Shown here: one piece after another, positions 1 to 13,254 of the stretch
How positions within the stretch are numbered: position 1 is the stretch's first letter
Layout of the letters: the number at the start of each line of letters is the position of its first letter
Assembly: GCA_047495785.1 (NCBI GenBank)
Contig: JBLDXI010000003.1
Location: 4,030,001 to 4,094,000, forward strand
Source: Lepidodermella squamata
Taxonomy: Eukaryota; Gastrotricha
Reading direction: 5' to 3'
Length of the DNA stretch: 64,000 nt
Notes under the pieces: model-generated
What the model was told of the DNA's origin: nothing
What the model saw: the letters and a program-made list of their open reading frames with translations, nothing else
Databases searched by the model: none
Translations under genes and position numbers: made by a program

Positions 1-92
1 ATTATAAATCGCAATAAAACATTATATAACAGTAAACATCAGCTTTTCGACTCGCCGCACCCGCGCTCAGCGTGCTCATCTTCTCTGTGCCA

Positions 93-122
93 TCGTCGTC
101 GTCGTCGTCGTCGTCGTCGTCT
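93..122. repeat. CGT trinucleotide microsatellite
   Basis: About ten consecutive CGT/TCG units are visible in the upstream non-coding region. Confidence 0.9.
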
Positions 123-2203
123 TCGCTGCCGCTGCCGCCGCCGCCACTGCTGTGCTTCTGCTCGCTCGTCTTAAGTCGCGCAGCGCCGGTCGCCGAATAA
201 TAATACAGCGTGCGCGCGCAGTTCCGCTATCTGCTCGGCCCCTGCTTTCCGCCCGCGTTGTCTCTGCGCTCGCCGTTGTTCGCGGCTGCGCTTGATCAGC
301 GGCCGATATACAGCTGCGGCTACGACGAAGGAAGACTACGGCGACGTCGGCAAAATAGCCTCTCCAATCATGTATATTATAATATTATTCGATTCGGCTC
401 ATAGTTTAAGCTGCACGGCGATGCGCAACACACGTCGCGCAGGCATTTTCGATTACGATTAGTATAAAAATAATAATTTGGCCAAGTAGCTTCGCGGAAA
501 CAGCTAACCGGCCCCGGCCAGCTAAATCGATCAGCTACAAAGTCGGCAGCAATTTAGCTTTTATATCTTTAATTACCTGCCTCGATTTTGACCAGTTATT
601 TCAACCCGATAGCGACACGCGCGCATACTTTCACGGCGCCTGGATGTCAAATAACTTGATTTTTTTCGATGCACTAGCACTTACGTTAATCATGTACCGG
701 CGCGCTATTTCTCGCATCATCCTCATCATCATCAAGTTTTGCGCGCAGCTAGTCGCGGATGACTTATTTCGCGCGCGAGTAAATCGTAGCCTATATCGAT
801 AAATGCGCGCCGCGTTATTATTGTCATGGGTAGACCGAGCAGATAAATACTCACACTCATTAGGTATAAATTAATGTCAACCTGTCGCCTGCTCGATGGC
901 GGCGCTTTGCTTTGCGGAAAAGGAATGCCGCGAAAACTGCACTAAAGCAACTTATCATAACGATATCGATTTTTAATTTCACTTTACTCTTCGCCATGTT
1001 CCTGTAAAAAAATTCAATTTTACCATATACATTTTGCAGTAAACAGATTGAATATTTACCCAGCTTTACGTTAATACGTTATATATTTCCCCTACCCAAT
1101 TCGTCATATCCATTTTGTCGTTCCCATTCGAGTTTACGTCGCACCGATGACTTTTCTTCTTATTATTGATATACAGAATAGTTGCATTCCTTATGGTGGT
1201 TATACATATGCGCACTGGCTCCATTGTCTCTACTGGGAATTTCGAACATAATTTTTAAAACTTGTCCCTACGCTGGCGAAGAACTGCTTCTTTTATACTG
1301 ATGAGCGCTTCCGCATCCAGGCGTGCATATCGGCGGATTACACAGTATATGGTCGCAATATTAATACAATATTATAATGATGCGAGCCATCACTTTGGCA
1401 GCGGGGATGCGCTCTAGTAGCGCCCGCTGTTCTCGAAATGGCTCTGATTTATATGCCAGTCGTGGGACGGGCGGCGGACGATGAGCTAGTGACGCGCGTT
1501 TTTACATTTCTGCGCGCATGCGACTCGATAAAAATTTGGAGCTGTGGTGACATTTTTCGGCCGTTTTGTCTATGAGCGCGCGCACTTTTTACTGCTGTCT
1601 TTGATTTTTCCTCTTCTTCTCTTCTCTGGTTTATTATCATTTAAGCGGCGGAATTTGCGCGCCAAACAGCGGGCGGCGCCCATCGCCGAATTTCACGGGC
1701 CGAAATTTCGTATGCTGGCGATGCGCTTGAGTAATAAAGTTTACTCGCGCGACACTGAGTGTTGTTGTAAAGATAATTATTATTAAGCTATTTGTTTGCG
1801 CTTTTCATGTCGAGCCGCAAGTGAAGAACAGCCGCGCGCAGATCTCAGGAGTTGAATTTCGCCGGTACTTGGCTGCTGGCGAGGACTAGTGGCTGATACT
1901 CTATTACAGTAATAGAATGCGCCGCAGAGAGGGAGGAGTGACGCACACGCGTGCCTAAAATATATCTCTCAAATTTTATGCACGCGCCTTGTATTGCGAT
2001 GATATCACAAAGACGGCACTAATGCGACAGTGTCATAACAAAAACTCGCAAAAATGTTTGTTGTGAGCGCGCGCTTCTTCAGCTGCTGTGATAATATTAA
2101 TAATAGTATAACAGCAAAACCGCGCCGACAACAAGTGATTTCCGGCAAAACCTATATTATCATATAAAAGTGAAAATTAGTCGATATATCTCTTGCAAAC
2201 ACA

Positions 2204-2222
2204 GCTGCTGCTGCTGCTGCTG
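2204..2222. repeat. CTG trinucleotide microsatellite
   Basis: Six consecutive CTG units lie about 570 bases upstream of the calcium sensor start codon, outside any supported coding frame. Confidence 0.85.
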
Positions 2223-2791
2223 TTCGATCCTAAGTTGATAGCGAAAAATATTGCGCACCATTTTTTGCTCGCGCGCTCAACTCCCTGAAGCATGAAATCG
2301 CGAGTGAGTTGATTTTTTGCTGCTGTTATTCTCCCAACAGATACCCGCCTCGCCATCGGTTTTTGTCTTGTCTTTTTTCGTAACGTTTTCACACGTATTT
2401 TATATAGGCTGAAATATTATGTTAATTTGAACCTCGAGTTGTTAAGTATCCACCCAGAAGGACTGGCAGTAATAAATGCAGGCATCAATCGGCGACGATA
2501 ACTTTTAGTAGCCATCGTCGTTTTTATTACTACAGCTACTTACAAGCTAGGACAATAATTTAAGCGCACACCTGGTCAATCGTGTGCGGTCTTATAACAC
2601 GAAAATAATTTCACGCGCTCATCGGCAGCAGCATTTGCGCGATATCTAATCACTCCGTGTGGTTTTCTATCGCTTGGAATCACGCAATTTTTTGTGTTCT
2701 CACAACTGCTGCTACAGCATCGTCACATCGGCTCGGCGACTATTCCTAATCTTCCAAAGTCCTAATTCCAAAGACACCGAAGAGCTAGAGA

Positions 2792-4487
2792 ATGGGAAAC
2801 AAGAAAAGCAAGGCGCTATCCAAGGAGGATATGGACTTTCTGCTCAAAAATACCAGTTTCACCAAAGAGCAAATTAAACAGTGGTACAAAGGATTCATGG
2901 TGAGCTTGAGGCTATGAAATTAATCGAATATTTCGTTAATTTGAACCCTTCCTATAGCGCGACTGTCCATCAGGTCAACTGAGCCGGAAAAAGTTTATGG
3001 AAGTTTACTCACAATTTTACCCGAATGGAGATGCAGAAAAGTTCTGTGAGCACGTATTCAGAACTTTCGATACAGACAACAGTGGGAAAATTGACTTCCG
3101 AGAGTTTCTTCAGGTAAGAAGCTTAATTTACCTTAAAATCTGCAGAATATTAGGTGACATTCTAATTGCTTCGTAGATTTTGAGTTTTTTAGTATAGGGC
3201 TGAATTATGATTTCATCTATCATCATTGTTTTTTTGTTATTGTTCCTCATTCTTTCAACCCCTGCGCCCGATGAATGATGATCTTCATCTATCAACGAAT
3301 GTTGAACTTAGGGCTTAGCCGTATGTTTTCAAAACATCGATACTAAACTTGTTGATGCAAGCGAAGTGGTTGATATGTCGTGAAATTTTTTCATGTTTCC
3401 CCTGTTGAACATTCATGGACAATTTTTGACATTTTATCAGTATTACCCGCCATCATGAATATTATACATCAATTTTTATCGAAAAATTATCAATTGTTTT
3501 GCTTGAACTCGCTAGCTGCGCCCTGATCTATTCAACAGGCATTTGCTATAGGACTGAAAAAAGCACAGGACAAATGCTCGCATCGCTTTTGAGTCAGCCA
3601 TTCGTCGGAATGGCTATATGCTAAAATTCAAAATGTCGCTTAATCAAAATAAGTAAAATCAAAAAATAAAACGGCCGAGTGTTAAATCATGTGTTGAAAA
3701 AATGATTTGTGAGAGGAGCAAGGTGCGCCTGATGCTAATTGGAGCACAATTGTGGACTATTTCGGACAACACACCCTAATTTCCGAATCTCTAAAATCAT
3801 CCTCCCGATTTTTATCGAAAACTAAAAAACACCGCCACAGCGCAAACCTGTTCACGCTCACGAATCATTTTCAATTCCGATCCTTTTGTGTTAACACTCG
3901 GCAATATATTGTTACAAGGCAATATTATAGCACAAATTTGCAGCAATCTTTTTTTACATCGATATATATCGCTCCATGTTTCCCTATTAGCCGTAAATGA
4001 TGCCAAACCGTGCTAACAAGATTTCTCGAACTTTTTGTTTTTGTTACTTGAACAACGAAATACAGGCCATCAACATCACATCAGCTGGAAAGCCGGAGGA
4101 CAAGCTGAACTGGGCCTTCAGCATGTACGACATTGACGGCAATGGCACCATTGAGAAACATGAAATGCTCGAAATTATCCGTGCCATCTACAAAATGGTC
4201 GGTGATGCAGTTGAACTCACGTAAGCCTTGTTGCTAAATGTCTCTTGCTTATATACAATTTTCTAAAAAATTCAGAGCCGATGACAATCCTGAGGCGCGA
4301 ACGAAAGAGATTTTCGATAAAATGGATCAGAATAAAGACGGCGTGTTAACCAGAGATGGTAAAATAAGAAAAAAATGCGCATTAAATTTTTATAAAATTC
4401 TTGAAATTTTCAGAATTTATCAACGGTTGCCTCAAGGACGATCAATTGCGGCGGATGCTGACAGCCGAAGCAGATCCAACCGAGTGA
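2792..4487 (+). CDS. Neuronal calcium sensor, neurocalcin/hippocalcin-like
   Basis: Five exons join in frame: 2792-2899, 2958-3113, 4066-4220, 4276-4358 and 4414-4487. They give 191 residues, the usual length of the NCS family. The N-terminus MGNKKSK fits a myristoylation signal (Gly2). The first EF-hand is degenerate and carries the family CPSG motif (residues 39-42). EF2 (74-85), EF3 (110-121) and EF4 (157-168) have complete calcium loops. Conserved family stretches are [20 protein letters not shown] and [12 protein letters not shown]. Such proteins switch between cytosol and membrane on calcium binding and regulate receptors or channels. Introns are 55-58 bases except the second, about 950 bases, in which nothing is recognised. 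The family is secure; the exact subfamily is inferred from the VFRTFD and AIYKMVG segments. Confidence 0.93.
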
Positions 4488-5641
4488 TGTCGAGCTAATC
4501 GCCTTCACTCACCCGGCTTTTATCGAGAATGTTGAACGGACGAACTGCCACTGGTCTTCTCTCAAACGTCTTTTTATATAAACTCAGCAGCAGCAGGCTC
4601 TTTTAAAGTTGACTCGTTATAATTTAAGGCGCTAAAAAACATGACCTGATTTTTTAGGAAATATTCTATTTGTAAATTTATGTCACTAATTTACTACTTC
4701 GTTCCAGTGCCTTATACATGAGGATAAATCATCACTTATGGGCCGTATCTTTTTTCGTTTCATCTGATGAAAAAACCCGTTGGTTCGTTCTGTCTACGCG
4801 CCTTCTCTCCTGCTGTCTTTGCTTGTTGATCTGGAATAATTTTGAAGACATATTTAGAAAAATTATGGCTAATAATCTCAAAGCGGCAAATTTTTTATGT
4901 ATAATTTTAAGTGAAATACAAACAGCCCTTCTTTTGCTCCTCTTCCGGATCAAATGATGATCACTTCGCCAGTTGTTAAGGTTGTAATAGACTAGGCATC
5001 CCACGACCATTGAGTTAGCTTTGAGATGTGGGATTTAGCGACCTGAGATTTTGTTACGAAATTTACCACCCTTAATATATTAGATTTAGTTCCTTATCTC
5101 TCTGTGTTTTTTCTCATTTCTCTCGCGTCTTCAGATTTTCGATTGTCAGAAAGGTGTGCTTTGAAACTGCAGTATAAATACGGAAAGACTCAGTGTAATC
5201 GATTTTTTATTCATTGTCATTTTTAGGCGTAGAAAAATCGGGTATGTGCTATAATTCAACTTACGGAAATCTATGTTACATTTTATGTTTTGTCCAAGTC
5301 ATTACTTTAAATGGAAGCCAAACATATTTGTGCACGCAATCAACATCTACTATATAATTATAATTAAAAAATTATTTATCTATAAAAAAATATATATCTA
5401 TAAAATGTCTTATTCGGCTAATCTCATCTTGAAATTGACTACAAATAAATAAAGGAAAATGCCTCGAGCTTGATCGATAAATGCGTCGTTTTCTCAAAAA
5501 AAAATATTCCATTTTACAGTGGATGTTTCATCATCCAGGAATCATCCAGCCTCAACACTTCATTTATGACTGTCGAGTCATCACCGCCACACTAAAAGAC
5601 CAAAAAATCACACCTATGTGCTACCTGAAGATGAAACACTC
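4488..5641. other. 3' UTR of the calcium sensor and leader of the arrestin gene
   Basis: There is no recognised gene. AATAAA signals occur at about 5444-5453. A TATAAATA stretch lies at 5173-5180. A 5' donor-like GTATGT near 5241 and an acceptor ending TTTTACAG near 5519 suggest a spliced leader exon for the arrestin gene. A 40-codon ATG-initiated frame (5523-5645) overlaps the arrestin start in another frame. Confidence 0.45.
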
Positions 5642-7010
5642 ATGAAGTTAGCTGGCAATTACGAAATAACCAACTTTGACGAGCCATTCTTTGAGAGAAT
5701 GAAGAAGCCAACCATTAGGATTTACTTGTACGAAAGGACGTTTTTCTTTGCTGGTGAAGAACTACACGGCCTTGCCCGTCTCAGTCCAATTAGGATCGTC
5801 GATATTGTCAAGCCGATCCATATCCGATTGAAAGGTGTCATCACTGCGACGAATGATTCGGCGACTTTCGAGAGGGAATGTCTCCGTATGAGTGTTTACA
5901 TAAATGCGGCAACAGGTATAGCACCAAGTTTCCAAAGCAAATTTTCATCGATATTCTGAACTATTGCAGGTTATGAAAAGCGGCCTGATGTGTATTATTA
6001 TGACTTCAAATTTCAACTCCCTCATACGTAATTTGAACTTCCAAAATAATATTGATTTATTCAGCTTCGGTTTCAGCTTGCCACCTACTATCAACCACCC
6101 TGTGGCCGATACAACAATTACGTATACTCTGAAGCTAGAAACTGAGATTCAACATGGGTTGCGGACAACCGAGACCGTTCAATCTGAGATGGACATAGCC
6201 CTGCGCCGCGTTATTCACGTTCACGACCCGCAGTTTCTGGTGCCGATCGAAAGATCTTGTGAAGGTTCAGCGACTGGTTGCTGCATTGCGGCAGGCAGGT
6301 ACTCGGTCGATACGCGCATAGAATCAACTGCCTATACACCAGGTATAAGATTTGGACTGATTTATCCAGCCATTCAAGTTCCGTTTCAGGCGAATCTGTC
6401 GTACTAACTGTGCATCTGAAAAATGAAACCAACAGGAAAGCGAGACCGTACATCAACTTAGTCCAAAGGGCTCGAAGTTTGATTGCTTCATCTTTTAATC
6501 ATTCATTTTGCGAATTTTTCTCCAGATCCTTACTGCTTGGATTTTGAGGAATTCGAGTTCCCGATGCCTCTGTATGGAGAATATCGTAATGCTTATGTAG
6601 CTGCGAGAAGCGAAGAAAAGTGGAACTCGGTTCTGGTGCATCTTCCTTCTGACTGTGTCGAATCTTTCTCTTACCCTGTCGAGCAGCCATTTTTCAAAGT
6701 CCTTTACTTCATCGAAGTGGGCCTGACTGGGTCATTCGGCAAAACGGGAGCGCGTCTTCCCATTCAAATCGGAACGGCGCCCTTCCATCGCAGCGAGGCG
6801 ATAACGAGTCCTAGAATGTCGGTCGCGAACGGGGACAATTTGAGCAATCCGGCTGCTATTAAAGCCCTGACACTGAAGCCCCCTGATGCCTGGTCGATGT
6901 ATAGCGGTGGCGCGGGGAGCGTCGCGCGCAGCAAATCAAGCACTCAGCGGCGAAGTGCTAAAAAAACAAGAAGCCTAAAAAGCGCCGACTCTGTCCCTAG
7001 TGACAATTGA
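5642..7010 (+). CDS. Alpha-arrestin (arrestin domain-containing protein)
   Basis: Five exons join in frame: 5642-5915, 5970-6027, 6065-6342, 6390-6476 and 6526-7010, about 393 residues. The N-terminal arrestin fold begins at RIYLYERTFFFAGEELHG, followed by a strand with RLKGVI. A second sandwich includes VVLTVHLKNETNRKA and ends near LPIQIGTAPFH. This arrangement is typical of ARRDC/TXNIP-type alpha-arrestins, which link membrane cargo to ubiquitin ligases and endocytosis. The C-tail (about residues 310-393) is Ser/Lys-rich, and I see no clear PPxY motif, which many relatives use to bind NEDD4-type ligases. The ATG at 5642 is the first in frame; an upstream start through another exon is possible because the frame stays open back to 5570. 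Confidence 0.85.
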
Positions 7011-7922
7011 CATTATTTTCTCCAAAATCGTGTCCTGATTTTGCGACTCGTAGTAAAACACGGCTGATCATAGATTCGCAATTTTTATTAAATTTTTAGT
7101 CTTGTGGTTATACAATGGCTTCTTCATTCTGCATAAATTCATGTCGCTTTCGTGTGGCCACGAATACAACAAAATTATTTTCATTTTTCCAAAAATTACC
7201 TCGTATTTACAGGATATTCAATCACCTTTTTGAACGCATAATAATTTCATCAGACGCGAGCACACATGAACGAAAACAGTCGTGCATGCGTGTTTAAATT
7301 GCAATTTATATTATAAAGGTTAGGTATACAAGGAGGCTGTTATAGAGAATAAACCTCTAGGCTGCTTTAAACGCACGGGGCTTGTGGAACCTCATTACGT
7401 CGACAAGTTTTCTCGTTATATCAAAAAACTCTGCGTTAAAAATTCGGAATAGAAGCAACACGGGGCAAACTCGACTGACTAAACACGAATCACGTTGTAC
7501 AGAGCAGCTACTACAACAGTTTAGTAACGGAGAAAGATGGTCAGGTGCTTTCCCGCTTGAAAATACAAACAGCGACGACGAAACGATTGTGCAAAGGAAA
7601 TAACAGTGTGTGTGTGCGAGATAACAAGCTTCGTTTCATCATTATTTCCCGTCTGAGAGAGAAGAAAGATTGTGAGGTATTTTTTACTGCAGCAGTCAAC
7701 GAAACATTCAGTTAGCATCATCAAAACCTTCAACTAGGATAAAAGATCTGAACTAAAATGGTTATTAATTAGTTCAACAATATCACGATAGAAACTTAAA
7801 ATTTTCTTGTAGAATAATCTTATTTTAGTCTCCTGCGGCACAAGTTTTCAGCGTGAAGACATCGGAAAAATATCTCTGAATTAATTCTACATTTTTCCTC
7901 ATTATACATAAATTGGGTTTAA
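7011..7922. other. Convergent 3' regions, no gene seen
   Basis: The arrestin gene ends here on + and HMG-CoA synthase ends on -. An AATAAA lies near 7349. Short frames present on both strands look like chance. Confidence 0.5.
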
Positions 7923-10127
7923 TCAGTCAGCATGGTGATAGCCGTTTTTCATCGGGGAACCGTCGACTGCCAGTCTGACTGCGCATAAATCACCAGAGCC
8001 GTTGCAAATGATTCGAGCCTTGGAGACGGGCACAGCTGGCGAGTGGGGCGAATTCGACGGCGACGGCGGGATGTAGACGTAGCTGCGACGATATCGCTCG
8101 TCGACTTTCTCCAGAACAAACACCCCGCTTTCGATGAAATTCGCCGCCACTGCCGATTCAAAGTCGATATTTTCGATAGGCGCCTTGCCGAAATTTGCTT
8201 GACGCCTGTCCAAGGCGGCAACTAGATCGGCCGGAGACACGCTTTGACGGCGAGCCAAACGGTTACGAACATCAGAATTTAATTTCTCCTGAAAAATTGA
8301 GTTTTAAAAATTCCTCCTTAATTTTTCAAATACTTACACATAAGCTGATGAAACGCGGGGAATTGACCTTGAGACGAATGGAAAACATGGCCGAAGCTAG
8401 GCCTGAGCCATAGGAAAAGAGCAGGAGACGAGGATCAGCAGCGAGCTGGTGGTCTAGATTAGCGGATTTGCCATTCGAATGATGGCCGTTCATCACATTT
8501 CGCGGATCGCTATCGCAGCAGTTGGCGAGAAACGACACGAGGCATGCGTACAGCGATGGCGTATACATATTGCCAACCTCGCGAGCCAGCCACAACGCTG
8601 GTGACGTGAGGCATTCGAAGTGCCGCCGGGCAACGGCTTGCAACTCGGCACTCGGCTGCAAATTCGGCTGCGACGACTCGGTGTGGCCGTTGAGCTGCGT
8701 CGCCGTGAAATCAGGCGATTTCTTCACAGCCGCTAGTTCTTCATCGCTCAGCCCTGCAGCAACACCTCGCTGGACGTCGGATAGAACGAGGCGAGAAAAC
8801 GCTTTTTCAACCAAACGAGTGTACGGCGAGTGGAATAACACGCCGCAAACGTCTTTCAGGCCGAATTCCGGGTGCTTCAGATGAACACCGGCCTTCGCCG
8901 CGTAACCTTCGTAGCAATGAATCGCTGCGTTAAGATAGGAGTTGACCGATAATAAGCCGTCGACAAGCGGGTACAGGGAAGACGGGTTCGGTTTGTAGAA
9001 GTCGTAGACGTGAGCTACGTAGAACGAGCGAAGGCGGGGTTCTAGCACCAGGGGAGCGTTAGGGCCCAGCAGCATTGCTACGGCACCCGCGCCACCGGTT
9101 GGCCGAGCCGGCCCGGCCGGGTATACGGCGACATCGCTAGCCACCACGACGGCGTAGCGGCCGTCCCACGACGCCGAGGTCAGCCAGTCGACTGCATTGA
9201 GCAACGCCTGGGTGCCGCCGAAGCAGGCTTGCACGGTATCGAGACCACAAATGTCGTGGTTCTCGCCGAACAGTTGCATAAGATAGGATTTGATCGATTT
9301 CGAGCGATCCACGCCACTCTCAGTCCCTACTTCAAGTCGACCAACCTAGCAAAATAAAAATGTTAACAGTAAATTATTGTTGAACAAGGCGAATTTATAT
9401 AAAGCAGGACCCCAGGAACCTATAAAACCAGCAATTTTAAAATAGCCCGGTGAGAATCGATTTTCTAAAAATACTTCAGATTTTCAATTTTTAGATCTCA
9501 ACGTTACAAATTTATTGGTATCGAGCGAGATTCCCTATCTAAAATGACCCCAAATAGAATCGAATGAAAATAAAGTGGAGAGTAAATTAAGGCGAACAAA
9601 TAAAATGGTAAATTATTTAAAAAAAAATACAATTGAAAAATTATTCGTATATTACCAATTTCTGGCCTCTTTGAAGTTAATTTTCTCGGTAATCCCGCTG
9701 GCTACCAGCCTTGTTTTTATGTAATTCGAATCTTTGTTCATCGGTCTTAAAAGCGTCATAAAAATAGCACGATGTCAAACATTTCGAAAACCCACTTTCA
9801 GTTTGCTAGCATTCAAATGTTCAGAAAAATTTCAAAAATTCAAAAATTCCTCCTTAAAATTTCGAAATATTGTATAATTTGATTTTAGCTTGTTATTCGA
9901 CTAACCTGGTCTGGTGAAATGCTGTTCTGTTCGAGTAGCCGCTTTGTAACAGTTAGTGCCATTGAAATGGCATCTTCACAGTCGGCACAAAAGCCCATTC
10001 GAAGCTGACCAAGACCTTTGGTGTATTTGCCCGCCGAGGCGCCGTCGTACTTCTCGAGATCAGTCTGCTCGACGAACTGGGTAGGAAAGTAGATTTCCAT
10101 GGCAAGAATGCCGACATCTTCGCCCAT
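7923..10127 (-). CDS. HMGCS: Hydroxymethylglutaryl-CoA synthase
   Basis: Three exons on the minus strand (9906-10127, 8338-9345, 7923-8288) give 531 residues, close to the usual 500-520. It condenses acetyl-CoA with acetoacetyl-CoA to HMG-CoA in the mevalonate pathway. Diagnostic segments are [12 protein letters not shown] near the N-terminus, [17 protein letters not shown] with the catalytic Cys at about residue 115, [50 protein letters not shown] and FSYGSGLA. The start ATG at 10127 precedes [11 protein letters not shown] with no targeting peptide, so a cytosolic form is likely. The first intron is 560 bases, the second 49. RINT1 on the same strand ends only 181 bases upstream. Confidence 0.95.
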
Positions 10128-10308
10128 CTTATCGGCAAAAAGTAAGAAGCTAACACAACAAAATCTAGAAAATGAGAAATCAGCACATGTAATTATGGCG
10201 ATTCCATCCGAGAATCGAGATAACGTTTTCTTATGATATTTTTTCAGCATATGTGCTACCACATGGTGAAATAGCAATATAATTGAACAGGATAAGGATT
10301 AAGCAAAT

Positions 10309-12972
10309 TTAGACCGCAGCCCCGAAACGAATGCCGAGACAAAGCAGAGCCAACTTGGCGCCGTCCTGCGACTTGGCAAAGGCGCGACACCCGACCTCTT
10401 CTAGCGTGCTCGCAATTTCCGACTGAGACGAATCAGACGATGTCAGCGTTGACCGCAGTAACCTAGCAACCGGTTCTGGCACTGTGCTCAGCAAATTCAA
10501 TGCATCGACAACCCGCGGCAGTAAACGTTCGGCATCTAACAAAAAACAGCGAATTTAGTCGAATTTTAAGGTGGATTTATTTTGTTTACTTGGTTGGGTA
10601 GATGGAGTCAAGTGGCGAGCCAGGAGATAAACAACCCGAGTTCGGATGAATTCGTCGAGTTCTCGCGAGATAACCGGCGCTAACACAGCCTTGCGAATCG
10701 CAAGTCGTTCAAACAACTGGGCGAACAGCACCGAGTCGACGCGAGCTGCGAGTCGCGAGCCAACGAGCCGGCGAAGAGCGGACGACCCTCCGAGGCCGAG
10801 GCGAAGTCGGTCGAGCAAATTGTGTAGAGCAATAGCGGCGCAGTGTGCTGTTGTGATGACGACATGCGACGACTGCTCCTCCGGCAGGTCGACGCCACTC
10901 TGCTCGCCGCGGGCGTGGTCTTCAGCCGCGGTGACACACGCTTTTGTCAGCTCCATTTCGAGGGCGCCCACTACGTCGTCGGCAAGTTCGCGAACGGCTC
11001 TGGCGAAGAGAGCCGCCTCGTCGGTGAAATCGCACGTCGCAGAAATCGATGCCTGCTCGGCGAGGCGTTTCGAAATTGCCGCGTTTTCGCCAACCGTTTC
11101 GCTGCTTTTGACAGGCGACGGCGGTTTATTAGATACGATATTAGTTGATATCGCTAGTGACTGACATGCGACGACAACTGGTCTGTGAATCCAGTCAACC
11201 GCGAGTGCGTCTTCAAGATGCCCCGCTGCAGCCAAGAGCGCCAGCCCACGAGATGATAGCGCATCTGAGGACCTAAAAAAATCAATAAAATCAACGATTG
11301 AGCTCAATTTCCACAAAACGTGCATTTACCTGCCAAGTTGAAGTAAACGAATACGGAAACCATCCACCAGCCCAAGCACCATGATTAAAAATTGACAGAA
11401 AGCCGGGGTTTCTTCCTTTTTGTTTTGCAAATGATAGACAGACATGATAACATCACACCGGTCTAGAAGCCCAGAAACCAAGGCGGCAAATTCGACAACG
11501 CAAGTCGGGGCAATGGAGATTTCTTTCGCGTTCGGTGTGTCACTGACAACTTTCTCGCTAATACTCAGCGCGTCAGATTTAGATAGAAAAGCATCGATTC
11601 TACTTAGAGCGAATCGCTTCTCAACCTCGAGCCAGCGGTCAAAAACAGCAGATGAAACAAGAATTCGAAGAGGGTCGATATCAACGTTGAAAGCGTTGTT
11701 TTTCGCCAAAAACGCGAATAAAGAATGGCGAAACAGCAATGTTTCATCAATCAAATGGGCGAAAATTGCGTCTGAATCGAGAATCGCCGGCAAATCCAGG
11801 CTCAATTTCTCCACCGATAGACGAACAATCACTGCAGCCCAGGAATTATACAGCGAATCTGCGGTTTCATCTCGATGTTGCCGATCCAACCCACTGCAAG
11901 CGTCGGTGAAAAGTGCCTTGACGAATGCTGAATTTGACTCCAGCCAAGAAAGAACTTGGGTGTGATACCATTCAGGGTGTTCGGGTGAATTCGTCGGCCT
12001 TTTACCGTAGAAATGGAACCGAAATCGGCGAGACATGGGCGCTGTTAGTTCCGAAATCAGAATATGTCCATAATCGCTCGGCTTCCCGATTTCGAGAAAC
12101 TCAGATGCAAAAGTGGACGATATTTCGATCGGTTCAGTCGGCTTCCACGTTGGAGGAGCTCTTAAATCTAGCAAAAGCCGAGTTGCCTCTACCAGGGGTT
12201 GCTGATCTAAAGGTAGCGGAGATTTGAGTAACTGCTTAGGGGGCGGTTGCATTGCTGTTGAAAACGGGTACTTGATCGCTTCCAGCTTAGAAGATAAATC
12301 TTTCGAAAAACGAGCAAGAAGTTGTTTAAACCAATATTCAGTTGCCGAAGTGACTGCGGCAACCAGATTACGACAGCTTGAATTTTGAATATTAATGGCG
12401 ATGTCTAACATCTCAAGGTAGGTACCGAGGGCAACTCGATCATCCCAGATCGCACCATTACCGCCGCCAATATTTCCTTTTCCACTGGAAGAAGCAGTCG
12501 CAATTGCAAACAATTTCTCTAGTTTTTGATCCAAACGCTTAACTGAGGATAGAGTTATGAAGTATATCGCCCGTCGGCTATCACCAGAAGTCATTTGCAA
12601 TGCGTCATTTACGGTTTTGAAGTCGTCCTCGTTAATCTTTGGACGATCATGCAAGGATTTACGGACTTCCTCGCACATTTTCAGAGCAGATTCATACGCG
12701 GCATGCTGCTGGGTAGCTATTGACTCGGCTTCGTGTTTCAAATTGGTCACCTCATCTACTACGTTTTTCCTATCTCGAGTGAGCCTATTTTTGGCGGCGA
12801 TAACGGTCTCCAATGATGCTACGTCGCCCTCAGCAAACAGTGAGTCGACCATAGCAATAATTTCAGCAGAGGAGACGTTGGATAACTTTTCGCTTACTTC
12901 CGTTTCGTCCATTGGGCTTTCTGCTCCACAGACTTGGATGTCGCCAGTTGAAATGACTTTTTCGTGCGACAT
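10309..12972 (-). CDS. RINT1: RINT1/TIP20-family vesicle tethering protein
   Basis: Three exons on the minus strand (11330-12972, 10590-11272, 10309-10535) join in frame to about 850 residues; human RINT1 is 792. RINT1 belongs to the NRZ (Dsl1-like) tether with ZW10 and NAG for Golgi-to-ER transport. The clearest family mark is RFRFHFYGKRPTN followed by PEWYHTQVLSWL (residues about 316-345). A predicted coiled coil covers about residues 50-105, and the helical C-terminal half follows the family pattern. A separate 73-codon frame overlaps the first 79 bases. The gene lies between glyoxalase II (about 280 bases upstream) and HMG-CoA synthase (181 bases downstream) on the same strand. Confidence 0.9.
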
Positions 12973-13115
12973 TTGTTCTTCCGCAGATTAGAAGGTTTCT
13001 TCTTCAACAAATGTTGCTCGCGCCAATTAGCAGCAGGATCAACAGTCGCAAAATTCTTCTTTGACTTTGATTCGAGCGCGACTATCTTAATTTCGCCGTG
13101 CTTGGCAGATTTCAT
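12894..13115 (-). CDS. Lysine-rich 73-codon frame overlapping the RINT1 start
   Basis: An ATG-initiated frame encodes a 73-residue, very basic protein beginning MKSAKHGEIKIVALESKSKK. It covers most of the gap between glyoxalase II and RINT1 and overlaps RINT1 codons 1-26 in another frame. The composition (Lys/Arg clusters, one motif DPAANWREQHLLKKK) looks more protein-like than a chance frame, and no family is recognised. It could be a separate small gene in a bicistronic transcript, an upstream open reading frame controlling RINT1, or the first exon of something else. Confidence 0.4.
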   Translation of the reverse strand: MKSAKHGEIKIVALESKSKKNFATVDPAANWREQHLLKKKPSNLRKNKCRTKKSFQLATSKSVEQKAQWTKRK

Positions 13116-13254
13116 CAAATTTGTAACAATTCTATTTCAATCTGAGGGAAGTTTAATCAAAATAATATAATTAAATAATCAAGTTTCGAGTGATTGTCCA
13201 GAAGTCTAGAATTAATCTTCTGATAGCTTCATTGTCAACTGTCACACTGCCAGG

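Larger units (their letters stand above)
1..2791. other. Non-coding region upstream of the calcium sensor gene
   Basis: No supportable gene is seen. The stretch is rich in GCGCGC-type runs and simple repeats, including a CGT repeat near 93-122 and a CTG repeat near 2204-2222. Short open frames here have no recognisable protein character. It probably holds the promoter and untranslated leader of the gene that starts at 2792, but no transcription start can be assigned. Confidence 0.5.

Noticed and set aside
10646-11164. 172-codon + strand frame opposite RINT1
   Set aside because: It is a mirror of a GC-rich coding exon; the minus-strand frame has the RINT1 similarity and correct splice phases.
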